Positions 48,701-60,606 of a DNA stretch of 64,000 nt are shown in pieces (the first letter of the stretch is position 1; each line of letters opens with the position of its first letter). The notes under the pieces were generated by a model. It was not told where the DNA came from and ran no database searches. It worked only from the letters and a program-made list of their open reading frames with translations. Origin of the DNA: Pycnococcus provasolii (taxonomy: Eukaryota > Chlorophyta > Pseudoscourfieldiophyceae > Pseudoscourfieldiales > Pycnococcaceae). Where the stretch lies: contig OW568869.1 in NCBI GenBank assembly GCA_938743325.2, forward strand, positions 124,001-188,000, in the 5' to 3' direction. The translations under genes and the position numbers were made by a program.

Positions 48701-51700
48701 TCACAGGTCCAGACAGGAGCGGGCGACCTGGCCTAGGAAGCGAAGGCATCTCCCTTACGTACGATGGCCGAACCATTGCCATCGGGTACCGCGTAGCTGG
48801 TACCGCAGCACTGACGATGGCTGGAATCGCACGAACGTTTTCATTGAGCAGCGACAACTCGACGTGGAACATGTATCCCAAGGACGAATTGGCGCAGGTG
48901 AGTGCATGGCCTACAGGCGAGGGATCTTATGACGAATTCGGTGGAAGTGTTGCCATCAGCAGCGATGGGCTACGCATGGCTGTGGGGGCGCCGATGAACG
49001 ATGGTACCAATACCAATGCAGGGCACGTGCGAGTGTTTGAGGTCGCGCTGCTCGGAGACAGGCCACCACCTCCACCGCCGCGACCACCGCGACCACCGCC
49101 ACCACCATTCAGTCCTGGAATCACCTTTCCCGTTTGGATGCAGATGGGTGGTGATATCGAAGCTGAGGCGACGGGTGATGAATTTGGCACGTCGGTGTCT
49201 ATTTCGTCGGACGGGTCCCGCGTCGCGATCGGAGGCATTTTCAATGACGGTAATGGCGCCGACGCCGGTCACGTCCGCGTGTATGAGTATGCATCCGGAT
49301 CGTGGATGCAGCTCGGCGCTGATATCGATGGCAATGCTGGGAGCGAGTCGGGCTTCTCGCTGTCTCTATCGTCAGACGGCAATCGCGTCGGCATTGGAAG
49401 TCCAAAGAACGCCGGGACTGATGGAGTCAGGCAAGGCCTCGTGCGGGTATTTGAGTACGACAGCTCATCTACCTCATGGTTTCAGATTGGGCTAGATATT
49501 CAAGGCGAGGCACGAAAGGACTACTTTGGCTATTCAGTATCTCTGTCGTCGGATGGATCTCGTATAGCATGCGGAGCTCCATTCAACAATTCGGGCGGGA
49601 ACAGTAATTCTGGACACGTAAGAGTGTACGAGTACACTTCTGGTGCGTGGACGCAGATGGGCGTTGATATCAAAGGCGACGCTAGCAACGATAAGCTCGG
49701 CTTCTCGGTATCTCTATCCTCGGATGGATCGCGCGTCGCCATAGGAGTACCTTACGATGACGATAATGGTGCGAATTCCGGAAACGTGCGCATCTTCGAG
49801 TACGTGTCCGGATCGTGGACGCAGATGGGCGGAAGTATCAGCGGCGAGTCCGCGCATGATGAATCTGGCACCTCCGTGTCGCTGTCATCGGACGGCTTGC
49901 GCGTCGCCATCGGCGCTCGTTTGAATGATGGCAACGGGGAAAGATCGGGGCATACACGCGTGTACGAGTTCTCGTCCGGATTGTGGATACAGCTGGGCGC
50001 AGATATCGACGGCGAGGCTTTTGAAGAGCGGTCCGGAGATTCAGTGTCACTGTCGCCAGACGGCTTGCGCGTCGCAATTGGAGCTCAAAGGAACGACGCT
50101 AACGGACCTCAAGCTGGCCACGTGCGCGTCTTTGAATATCTGTCTGGTACGTGGGTACAGTTGGGTCATGACATTGATGGCCTCACAACTGGCGAGCTGT
50201 TCGGGAACTCGGTGTCTCTCTCTTCCGACGGAAGCTGGTTGGCTGTTGGTGCCAAAGCGAACTCCGACATAGGAAGCCGTGCCGGCCTGGTGCGCATCGT
50301 CACTTTGCAGCATGCTCCTCCACCGCCACTGCTATCACCTCCATTATCGCCGTATCCTCCCCTCCATCCTGGCGTCGTTATCTACGGTGAGAATGCTGGC
50401 GATCTTTCTGGCTTTGCGGTGTCTCTGTCATCGGACGGCTCACGCGTCGCGATCGGTGCTAATGGGAACGATGGCAGCGCTTCAAACGCCGGACACGTGC
50501 GCGTGTTCGAGTACGCATCCGGATCGTGGACGCAGCTCGGCGCCGACATCGACGGTGAGAATGCCAACGATTACTTTGGCGGTGCGGTGTCTCTGTCATC
50601 GGACGGCTCACGCGTCGCGATCGGCGCTTATTTTCATGACAACGGTGGTAACAATAACGTCGGTCATGTCCGCGTGTTCGAGTACGCATCCGGATCGTGG
50701 ACGCAGCTCGGCACCGATATCGACGGTGAGAATGCCAACGATCTTTCTGGCTACGCGGTGTCTCTGTCATCGGACGGCTCGCGCGTCGCGATCGGCGCTT
50801 ATATGAATGACAACGGCGGTAACTTCAACGTCGGTCATGTCCGCGTGTTCGAGTACGCGTCCGGATCGTGGACGCAGCTCGGCGCCGATATCGACGGTGA
50901 GAATGCCAACGATCTTTCTGGCTACGCGGTGTCTCTGTCATCGGACGGCTCGCTCGTCGCGATCGGCGCTCGGGACAACGACGGCAATGGCGCCAACTCC
51001 GGACACGTGCGCGTGTTCGAGTACGCGTCCGGATCGTGGACGCAGCTCGGCGCCGACATCGACGGTGAGAATGCCAACGATCGCTTTGGCGGTGCGGTGT
51101 CTCTATCATCGGACGGCTCGCACGTCGCGATCGGCGCTTTTGGGAACGACGGCAATGGCAACGACTCCGGACACGTGCGCGTGTACGAGTACGCTTCCGG
51201 ATCGTGGACGCAGCTCGGCGCCGACATCGACGGTGCGGCTGCAGGCGACGAATCTGGCAACTCAGTATCTCTGACTTCGAACGGATTACGCGTTGCTATC
51301 GGAGCTCAGAAAGCTAGCACTTTTACACTTTCTGGGATGGGCCATGTTCGCATATACGACTACGAAGCAGGATCGGGTTGGGTGCTGGTTACTGACAGCA
51401 TTGAAGGCGATTCGGCGAATGACTTTGCTGGAAGATCAGTGTCCATTTCATCGGATGGCTCACGATTGGCTTTCGGAATGCACGGAGTTGATGCCATGGG
51501 GTCGAACGATGGTGCCATCCGCATTTTGGACTTGCCCATTAGAAATTCTCCTCCGCCGCCACCGCCTGCATCCTCAGCTAGCTGGTCACAGATTGGTGGC
51601 GACATTGACGGTGAGGCGAATGATGACAAGTCTGGACAGGCAGTGTCTTTGTCTTCGGATGGTACGCGCATCGCTGTTACCTCCCAATTCAACGATGGTA

Positions 51701-54700
51701 GCGGCATAGATGCAGGACACGTGCGGGTTTTCGAGTACGCGTCCGGATCGTGGACGCAGCTCGGTGCCGATATCGACGGTGAGAATGCCGGCGATTATTC
51801 TGGCGCTGCGGTGTCTCTATCATCGGACGGCTCGCGCGTCGCAATCGGCTCTGATAAGAGTGACAGCAATGGCAACGACTCCGGACACGTGCGCGTGTTC
51901 GAGTACGCGTCCGGATCGTGGACGCAGCTCGGCACCAATATCGACGGTGAGAATGCTGGCGATCTTTCTGGCTACGCGGTGTCTCTATCATCGGACGGCT
52001 CGCGCGTCGCGATCGGCGCTTATGGGAACGACGGCAATGGCGCCAACTCCGGACACGTGCGCGTGTTCGAGTACGCGTCCGGATCGTGGACGCAGCTCGG
52101 CGCCGATATCGACGGTGAGAATGCCAACGATTACTTTGGCGGTGCGGTGTCTCTATCATCGGACGGCTCGCGCGTCGCGATCGGCGCTTATGGGAACAAC
52201 GGCAATGGCAACGACTCCGGACACGTGCGCGTGTACGAGTACGCGTCCGGATCGTGGACGCAGCTCGGCACCGACATCGACGGTGCGGCTGCAGGCGACG
52301 AATCTGGCAAATCTGTGTCTCTTTCTTCTGATGGATCTCGTGTCGCGATTGGGGCACCCGGCAACGATAACAACGGGTCGAATGCCGGAAATGTGCGCGT
52401 TTTTGAATACGCGTCCGGATCATGGACGCAGGTCGGCGCCGACATGGATGGCGAAAGAGAGTTCGACCGGGCAGGTTGGTCAGTGTCTTTGTCGTCCGAC
52501 GCAAGGCGTGTTGCTATAGGATCTTTGCTAAATGATGGATCGGGCACAAAGTCAGGCACAGTGGAAGTATATGAGTTAGACCCTGTCAACGGGTGGCAAC
52601 CTCTTGGACAGGATATAGATGGAGAAGCTGCGCAAGATCGATTTGGCGGCTCAGTATCAATGTCTGCGGACGGAACCAGGGTTGCCGCTGGGGGTGGATT
52701 TAATAGTGGCAACGGCGCAGATTCTGGTCACGCTCGTGTCTTCCAAGTGCTGTACTCCGGCCGTCGACGCCATCTTAATGAACACGACGTACAGGCAGGT
52801 GCACCAAACTATGACACGCTACGAGCGAGGTCGCTGCAAAAGCACACGGCGAGCACATCTAGATCACATTCAATTGGCACAACACGCCTTCACGCACGGC
52901 GCCTCCAACAGCATCCACAGCGGCGGCAGCGCGACTCCATGTATTTGCCAGACGCAGGGTGTCTCAGTGCATGGGATTCGCCGCCACCATCACCGCCACA
53001 ACCGCCGACATCGCCATCACCGCCACCACCTTCACCACCCCCAGCTACTTCGCCACCATTAGCGTCACCGTCTCCACCTCCGCCTCCACCACCATCTCCT
53101 CTGCCACCTCGTTCACCTTCGCCCCCGCGCCCACCCAAAATTCCGTCACCCCCACCCCTTCGATCGCCGCCTCCACCGAACCCTCCCGTTCCCATCGCTG
53201 CACCGCCGCCAAGTCCGCCGCCACCCATCCCGAGACTCGTGGTTGCGGTATCCAACGAGACGCTGCCTGCACCACCTCCGAATTTGTCCCCACCACCTCC
53301 GCCGCCCGATTCTCAATCTCCCATCATCACGCTCATTGGATCGGAGGAGGTGGATGTTGCTCAATATGCGGACTACGTCGATCGTGGTGCGACTTGCGTT
53401 GACAATGTGGATGGTGCCATTCTTGTGAAACTACCTCATGGTCTCTCCGAAGTGAACACGACAGTACCAACCATGCCGGAGAATCCTCGCGTGCTGACGT
53501 ACGAGTGCGTCGATCAATCTGGCAACCGCGCGGAGACGCAACGCCGAGTGTACATTCTGGACAGTAGATGCACGCAAGCTTCTCAGAGAACTGGATATCG
53601 CGAGTATGTATGCCCAGGCATATATGTGAGCGATGAGACGCCGGCCTGCAGCGTCTATGGCGTCTGCACCGAGGGTTCCGCGTGGTCGTCTCCAGATGCA
53701 GAGACAGCCGAGCTCCCTGCGGCATCAGCGCCGATTGATGCCATACCACCGCGCATCTTGCTTGTTGGCATAAAGCAGGGATCGCTTATGGCACGGACCG
53801 CAGACGGCACTCTCGTTCTTCGAGAGGAGGTGATGCAGGGCCAATCTTACATCGATCCTGGATACGTCTGCCTGGATCAGACAGATGGCGACATTAGCGA
53901 CAGTGTGAGCGTGTTCGGCAAAGCGGCTGTTGACACGAGGCGTCCAACACTCGACCCCTTTGTGATACGCTACACATGCACAGACCTTGCGGGAGTTCGT
54001 GCTCAGGAGGTGCAAAGATGGATTACCGTAATTTCTCAATGCGCCGGCGGCGAGGCAACCTGCGATGATGGCAGCTGTCCCGTGGATGGATACTGCATTG
54101 CAAGTGAGCCAACTGCCTTTGACGCTGCACAGATACCCGAAAAGATTTTAGAGGACGAGCCACCAACCATCACGCTGGTTGGAGACGAGATTGTCGAGAT
54201 TGATGGCGGAGGATATGCGAAGTGTAGCGAGGGCCTTGTTGCTTCCGCACTCTGTGATCGTGGTGTGACGGCAAGGGATACTACGGACGGCGATCTCACG
54301 CCTTACGTCATGGCATGTGGTCGAACTTTCCAAAAAGAAGGTCTTGCCGGATGTGCGATCAGCGGCGCCGACTATCCAGGAATGTATGAGATTGCGTATA
54401 GCGTTAGTGACAGTGCTGGAAACGAGGCTCGTATGGTGCGCAAGGTCATGATCCTCGTCCAATGTGATGCTGGAATGGTGCGATGCAAGGACGGCGTTAC
54501 GTGCGTACCTGAGGGTAAGCCTTGCGAGTCGGACATTGCCCCTGAGATCGAGCAGGCGGCGGAACCACCCGCGATGGCGATGCCACCAAATGTCACGTTG
54601 CTAGGCCCGGCAGTCTTGACGTTGCCACGCTTTGCCACATACACGTCGTGCGCATCTGATAAACTTTCCACAGATCGTGCGCTGTGTGACCAAGGAGCTA

Positions 54701-57700
54701 TCGCTCACGATGATGTCGATGGCAATCTCACCGACTCCTTGCTTGTTTGCCCTCCAGAGTCGTGCATGCCATTCGGATGCCCAGGCCACGAATTATGGCG
54801 CAAGGGTGTTCACAGCTGCGTCAATACGTCGACACCTGTAGGAACGGTGTTCACGGTAGATTTCGTCGTGTTTGACACCAACGGCGAGCACGCATCCGCG
54901 GCACGTACCATCACAATCGGCGTGCCATGCCCAGAAGGACAGTACTGGTGTCCAGCCAATTCTCCAATGGGCCGATGCGAAATGGCTGCATGCGAAACAA
55001 TCGAGAGTCTCGCAAATGCCGACAATCTGCCCCCCTTTTTGCAAACGGGCGCGGACTTTGCGCTCGGGCCAACAATCGAATGGCGAACACCGTCTCGCGA
55101 CGAAATGCCCTTTGGCTTCGTCTACGGGCAGACACCCTGGAAGAAATTGGGCACCTCGAGTAGTGCGGCAAGTCCTGTCGCCCCTTGCACGGGAGAATTG
55201 GTGAATGCAATCTTCCCACAATGTGCTGCCACGGCTCGTGACAGAGCCGACGGAGATGTGTCTTTCACGCTCAAGGTAACAAATCAGGGAGACTGTACAC
55301 CCGCTGTTCTGGCGTCAGGCCTGTGTCCACCAGGCATACATCACTTCTTTTTCTCTGCTGCCGATTTCGACGGAAATGTTGGAAATGGTGACACCGCGAT
55401 TGAAATTGAAGTATTGCAGGGATGGCAGGAGACGTATCATATGTTCGCCAAAGGCAACTGCAGCTTTCTTCTCGACCCACGAACACCTGAGAGCTCGAGC
55501 GTACGCACCGCCGTTGCGTCGACTCTTGCACTACCGGTCGGGCGGGTGCGCATTGACACGTGCTCGCAAGACCCATCGCTCGGGCGTCGCATGGGTGGAC
55601 TGGCGGCACGTGTGCGTGCTTACGTTGTTCGATCATACGGCGATGGTGGCCCACTACGCCCCGAGCAGTACGGTGCAAACCGGCGAAGCAGCAGCAATGT
55701 GAATGGACACCCTTACGCCGGAGGTATCGACGCTGGTGAGTTGATATCCTTCAAATTTGACGATGCCGAAGAGGAGAGCGCAGATCCAAATGGCTCGTGG
55801 GCGGAGAACGCGCGCATTGAATCAGCATCCATTGCAGCTGATGATTTTGCAAAGCGTCTGACAAACCTGACGGCTGACACAAATGCGATCCAGAAGGGCA
55901 GCGTTGACATAGAGGACAGTGCAATCGACTTACGCGCAGTCGCTGACTCGATCGCCACGTCCTTTGACGAGGGCATGCGGGCGTCGCTTACCCAACAGGA
56001 TGAAATGTCATCGACCGCGACTGATTTTTCACAGTTGCTGGAACAAACGCAAGATTTGGCTGAAAATGCAACACTCGCAGCATCCTCAATCGCAAACAAC
56101 ACCTACGAGGTGCAGAAGCGCAAGGATCAACTGCAAGAGATGATTGAGGCGGTATTCACAGCTGTGTCTGACACGAGTGGTGTTGCCTCAAACACTTCGA
56201 CGGAGTGTCGTGGTGCGAATGGCGCACGGCACATGTACTACAGCATCGGTTCATCGAGTGCGCTTCAGAATCAAGGTGGCACTTCCTCGACTGTGCCAAC
56301 GAGCAACTCGAATGGCACGCAATCACGTCGCCAGCTACGCACCGTCGCAAGACGAGTGCTTCGTGTAAAGTCAGGGACGCGTGCGAGCAAAAAAATCCGC
56401 GATACAGGCTCAGGTATGATTCCTGAAGAAAGCTTGGCTGGATATGCGCAGAGCGACTTCTCTCAAGAAGAAACTCGATTCTCGCGGTACGACGGTTATC
56501 ATCGACCGCGCACATTCGGTAGCCTACGGGTGGTGGGCGGAATTCTTGTCACGCAGCGCCGCACATCTCGCGACACGGGATGTCGTGCCCGTACACGTTC
56601 GCACTTGGCTGGGCAGAAAGCAACGGCACGATGGCGCTTTGGGGAACTCTACCCCGAAGCACATTGCCCGCACAACGCAATGTCGACGTTTGGCTTTGAT
56701 CCAATATTTACACGCCTTGATATGCCCTCGAACGTAGGCCGCGAAGCTAGCCGCAATTATCCTGGGGGCCTGTACAATCCTTCAATGCGGCCTATGAAAA
56801 GTGCATACTACAATGCTTCCGAGCTCGTCACGCCAGACGTTCCATGGGCTTTCTTCAGCCGAGAGTACGAGGCGTGTGTTGGGAAACCGTGCGCGAATTT
56901 AGCAGCGGATGCCGAGAATGCCCTCTTTGACGTATACGTCGATGGCAGTCTGATGAAGGGCCGTGCACAGCTTCTACTCGGGTACCTTTACCTAGCTCGT
57001 TTTGTGGACCGCCGCACGCGCGACGTCGACATTCGTGTGGTTATGCACAATGAGGAGGCGCAACTTCTGGTTGACATGCTCGTTTCCATAGAAGTTACAT
57101 CGCAGGGGGTGATCGTTTCCACCGCTTCCGTTCGTTCCTTGCCTTTAGTCGATTTTTTCGACGGAAAGTTGAAAAACGCCTTGCTCTTCGCCGCGGAAGT
57201 GGCTATTTGCTTGATTGCCATAGCACTCTGCATAAACTCGGCTCAAGGCGCACGCAAGTTCGCACATCTCTTCTACGAGTCCGTCGTGATGCGACTCAAA
57301 CAACGCGTCGTGAGGCGTCATTTTTTCACGGACATGTGGCTGCTTGTTGTTGAGGCGCTCAAGATCTCGATTCCTCTATGCTTGCTTGCCGCCAGTGCCG
57401 TGCACCTTTCGTACTACCTCAAGTACGCACGCGGTTTCACATATGGACAGAATTATCGCTGGTACGATGGAGATGGATCGTCGGCGGCGCGTCCATTGCT
57501 CCTGAAGCGCGATGCGCCACCTCAGCCTGTCATCGAGGGTTATCCACGTGGCGTATTTCGCCATACACTGCCCCCAGACACATCTGAGCGCGATCAGTAC
57601 TTGCGGCTTCTGGATAAATGCGACGAGATGTCTCTTCTCTATACAATTTATGTTGGACTTCAGGCTCCCATTTTCCTTGGCATCGCCTTTAACATTGCTC

Positions 57701-59355
57701 GTCTTTTCATGGCGATTCCTGGACTACGCGCGTATATGCGCACGCTAAAGCGCGCTCTGCCCCACACGGCATTGTTAGTGGGCGTGTTTGTCATGTTCAC
57801 TGCGCTCTGTGCGTACGCCGCCCATCTGCTGATTGGAGACCGGTTCGAGCGATTGTCACGCGTGCAGCGTGCGATCCAGAGTTTTGCGGAATACACGTTT
57901 GGCGACACATCTACCCTGAATTCTGGCAAAGTTCTGGGAAGGGAAGGGGGCGTGCTCATGCTTCCATCCGAGATTTTTGGTGTCTTAGTCGTGAGCATCT
58001 TCTACCCACTCGTTACCACCTTTGTGCTTTTGCAGTTCATCGTCGCAGTGCTCGTTGGTTTCTTTGGCGAGGAAACGCAGCGCCGCAAAGCCAACGAGCG
58101 CTTTCTCAACCAGCATGAGACGCGGAGCGAACGGTACGCGCGGCGTGCAATGCGCGGAGAGGATAAAGTGGGCTTTGCCGTGGATCGAGCGAGCAATCAT
58201 ATGAGTGCCATCTTCTACTGCATTGGGTGGAAAAACGTTTCCGCTTACGCTTTCACGGGAGACATGAACTGGCTAGATCCGAGGGGAGAATCGGCATTTT
58301 CAAGCAAACCGACGGTGTCTAATTCCGCGCATCATCCGCACGACGATGGCAAGGAGGAGGAGGATGCTGATAATATCTTTTCTAGTGCTCCGGAGCTTCC
58401 GACCACGCCTCATGCTCATGCCAAGGCTGTATCGCTAGTCCGCGAGATGACCAAAAAACCCTTTCAAGGCGACGGCTTCAACAGTGACGACGATGGCGAG
58501 CTCAGTCCTAATAAGGGAGAGAAGAAGAGTACGGGTGCCTTGGACGTGAGGCGAAAGAACGTGCGTCAAAGATTTGGCGTTCACGTCGACACGGCACAAT
58601 ACCTTCGAATGAACCAAGCGAATCGGTATGAGCTCGTGGCTCCGGTGATTGGTCTGCTTGGACCAAAGGCGCTTGAGGCGATTCTGCATTGGATACATCA
58701 ACACACGCATCCTGACCTGCATGACGAGCAGATGGCATCGAGCACAGTTCACGATGCACTGCAACACTTCGCAAGCGGCAAGCACAGAAAACGCCTTGAA
58801 CGACACCACAGACAACGCCACTCCACGGATGATGTGGTCACGGCGTCAATTCGAGAGGAGATCACCAACGATGCATGTGCCCGGCTCGCAAAACGCATTG
58901 TTCACGACATTGGCCACCGAGCAGGCACCGAGTTTGATCTGTTGCATGGCCGTGACCTTTCCATGGCTGTGCTGCGTCGCGCTCGAGACACCGCGAAAGG
59001 CATGAGTGCGGTGACTGCAGACACGTTTGTGTTGAATATGTCATTCCGTGAGGAGGTGCTTTCCATGAAGCACCGCCGGCCTACGCGTGGTTTATCGCTG
59101 CGTCGTAGACTTAGGAAACAACTAAATGTGGTTTTGGATGTGCCTTCCGGTTGTTCGATGTTCCTCGGTACCATGCTGACCAAGCTCTGCGGCAAGAAGC
59201 AACAGGGCAAGGAGCCGAGCGCGCTGGATCGACTGCGCAGTGTGCCAGAATGGAGCGTGATGGACAAGTCGATGGATGGGCATGCCGTTGCGACGTCACG
59301 AAACGTCATGGGCCGACGTGAGATGATCCTGCACGTGTTGTACAACGAGCAGTGA
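45259..59355 (+). CDS. Giant polycystin-type (PKD2/TRPP-like) channel with four beta-propellers
   Basis: The start is the first ATG (45259), giving about 4,698 residues. The order is: acidic, poly-Gln/His tail; S1-like span LAWIAIFSLYLLYQI (about 202-216); CGDGVCEEP...CPIDCG cysteine motif (about 268-290); Pro-rich stalks; 28 FG-GAP-like repeats (consensus WTQLGADIDGENA, SVSLSSDGSRVAIGA, GHVRVFEYASGS) in four groups of seven (about 835-1266, 1293-1685, 1708-2093, 2108-2500). A Pro-rich stalk, five HYR/DUF5011-like Ig domains with PPxITLVG starts (about 2684-3387), and a helical coiled segment (about 3515-3630) follow. Next comes a polycystin TOP-like region with VDIRVVMHNEEAQLL (about 3850-3965). 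Spans S2-S6 (about 3971-4269) include the PKD-like pore FGD (about 4214). Polycystins are non-selective or calcium-permeable channels, often ciliary. Function as an adhesion or mechanosensing channel is inferred. Confidence 0.88.
47761..49057 (+). repeat. FG-GAP-like repeat block 1 (seven repeats)
   Basis: Seven divergent repeats with the core SxSSDGxxxAxG, the oldest-looking block by sequence. It is flanked by Pro-rich stalks at 47521-47750 and 49060-49125. Seven units would close one beta-propeller. Confidence 0.75.
49135..50310 (+). repeat. FG-GAP-like repeat block 2 (seven repeats)
   Basis: Seven repeats of about 56 residues beginning with WMQMGGDIE and ending before the Pro-rich hinge at 50311-50370. 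Repeats are recognisable by W(T/V/I)QxGxDI and SLSSDGxRVAIG. Confidence 0.8.
50380..51540 (+). repeat. FG-GAP-like repeat block 3 (seven repeats)
   Basis: Seven repeats, several nearly identical at DNA level. The block is followed by a short Pro hinge (51547-51570). The 392-bp segment at 50869-51260 matches 51919-52310 in block 4. Confidence 0.8.
51582..52760 (+). repeat. FG-GAP-like repeat block 4 (seven repeats)
   Basis: Seven repeats, starting WSQIGGDIDGEA and ending with ARVFQVLYSGRRR. The middle repeats are near-copies of those in block 3. Confidence 0.8.
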
Positions 59356-59769
59356 TGTGACGTACTTTACACCCTATCGTAGTACCTACCGGTACAGTAC
59401 AGTACAGTACCGTACGGTACAGTACTGTACAGTACATACTAACTCCTTAAATTATAGTATTAGTAAAAATTAGCTCTATGTAACGTAACCTTTCATTGAT
59501 CGCGAAGTGGAACAAAAGTCCAAACGTTAAGGCGAGGCCTTATGTTAGTTTAAGGTACTGTAATTTAGCGCAACCACCACCCGACCATAGACTAGTACTA
59601 CAGTAGTGCATAGTCTACTGGCAAGATTCACTCGGAAAGAAAGGAAAGGTGGTCAATCCAGACAGCCAGAAAAAAAATAAAATTGGCCGGCCGACTGAAA
59701 GAGGTGGTAGATTTTTCGTCTTAAGGTAGAAAAATCTTCCCCGCCCCTTCTGAACCACACAACTCTGAG
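59356..59769. other. Spacer after the polycystin gene with GTAC repeats
   Basis: Contains a self-complementary GTAC-rich run (59387-59438), a TGTAA at 59479-59483 likely serving the polycystin gene, and AT-rich sequence. No gene was recognised. Confidence 0.5.
59387..59438. repeat. Palindromic GTAC/ACAGTAC microsatellite
   Basis: Repeated AGTAC units with an internal CCGTACGG centre make the stretch largely self-complementary, about 30 bases downstream of the polycystin stop. Confidence 0.7.
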
Positions 59770-60519
59770 ATGGTGTCGCGTGTTGTCGGCGCGCGGTCGT
59801 CGAAAGTGCTTTGTGGCCGCCGTCTGTGTGCAATGGCCAACATGTCATCTCCGTTCTCGTCATCTCCGTCTCGTGCGACAGGAGGAGAGGAGGTGGTGGC
59901 GCGCGCAGCCACCAAAGTGATTCATCTCGTTCGACACGGTCAGACGGAAATGAACGTTTATCTCGGTGAAAATCACTGGGCTGATCCTAACTTCAAAGAC
60001 CCACTTTTGTGGGATACGCGTTTGACGCCGAGGGGCCAGCAGCAGGCGCAGTCTCTTTCCATAGTCACGAGCACGCTCTCGCCAAGACCGGAAGTCGTCG
60101 CCGTGTCTCCGCTGACGCGTGCGATGCACACGGCGCAGCTGGCGTTTCCGAGTTATCAGAGTGAGGTTCGGTGGGTTGCCCAGCCGGACGCACGCGAGCG
60201 GCTCTTCCACAGCTCAGACATTGGACGACCCGTTGACGAACTTCGAGGCGACGGCTATCACTTCGTCGACTACAGCTTGATTGAAGAGGAGGAAACTTGG
60301 TGGGGAGGCGATCCCTACGTGCTTAAGCCGCTCGAGCCGGAGGAGTCATTTAAAGGTCGCATGGTGAACTTGACGAGGTGGCTTGCATCCCTCGACGAAG
60401 ACTGCGTTGCGCTTGTCTGTCACTGGGGTGTCCTGTATCACTTGACGGATCGCCAGTTTGCCAACTGCGAGCTGATGACGATGCGTTTGGGCGATTTGAC
60501 GACGTTCAAAGAAGTATAA
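59770..60519 (+). CDS. Histidine phosphatase / phosphoglycerate mutase-like protein
   Basis: A 249-residue protein. The N-terminal about 45 residues are Arg/Ser/Ala rich and may be an organelle presequence. The branch 1 histidine phosphatase core is intact: VIHLVRHGQTEMN (catalytic His at about 58), LTPRGQQQAQSL, SPLTRAMHTAQLAF, a catalytic-acid region near ERLFHSSDIGRP, and the second His in ALVCHWGVLYHL. Homologues in plants and algae are annotated as phosphoglycerate mutase-like phosphatases; the substrate is unknown. Its 3' end faces Beclin across 87 bp. The last about 55 codons and the 3' flank also exist as a decayed copy at 41631-41806. Confidence 0.88.
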   Translation: MVSRVVGARSSKVLCGRRLCAMANMSSPFSSSPSRATGGEEVVARAATKVIHLVRHGQTEMNVYLGENHWADPNFKDPLLWDTRLTPRGQQQAQSLSIVTSTLSPRPEVVAVSPLTRAMHTAQLAFPSYQSEVRWVAQPDARERLFHSSDIGRPVDELRGDGYHFVDYSLIEEEETWWGGDPYVLKPLEPEESFKGRMVNLTRWLASLDEDCVALVCHWGVLYHLTDRQFANCELMTMRLGDLTTFKEV

Positions 60520-60606
60520 AAGTTTTCAGCTTTTTTGGTTCTTCTTTTTTCTTCTTCATTTTCAAAAACACAGTCGTTGATTACACGGTTATACTTGTAC
60601 ATGTCG
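60356..60606 (+). repeat. Source copy of the duplicated 3'-end module
   Basis: The end of the phosphatase gene and the convergent spacer match 41631-41806. The segment carries a minus-strand TGTAA (TTACA, 60581-60585) just past the Beclin stop, so both copies lie where two convergent transcripts end. Confidence 0.85.
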
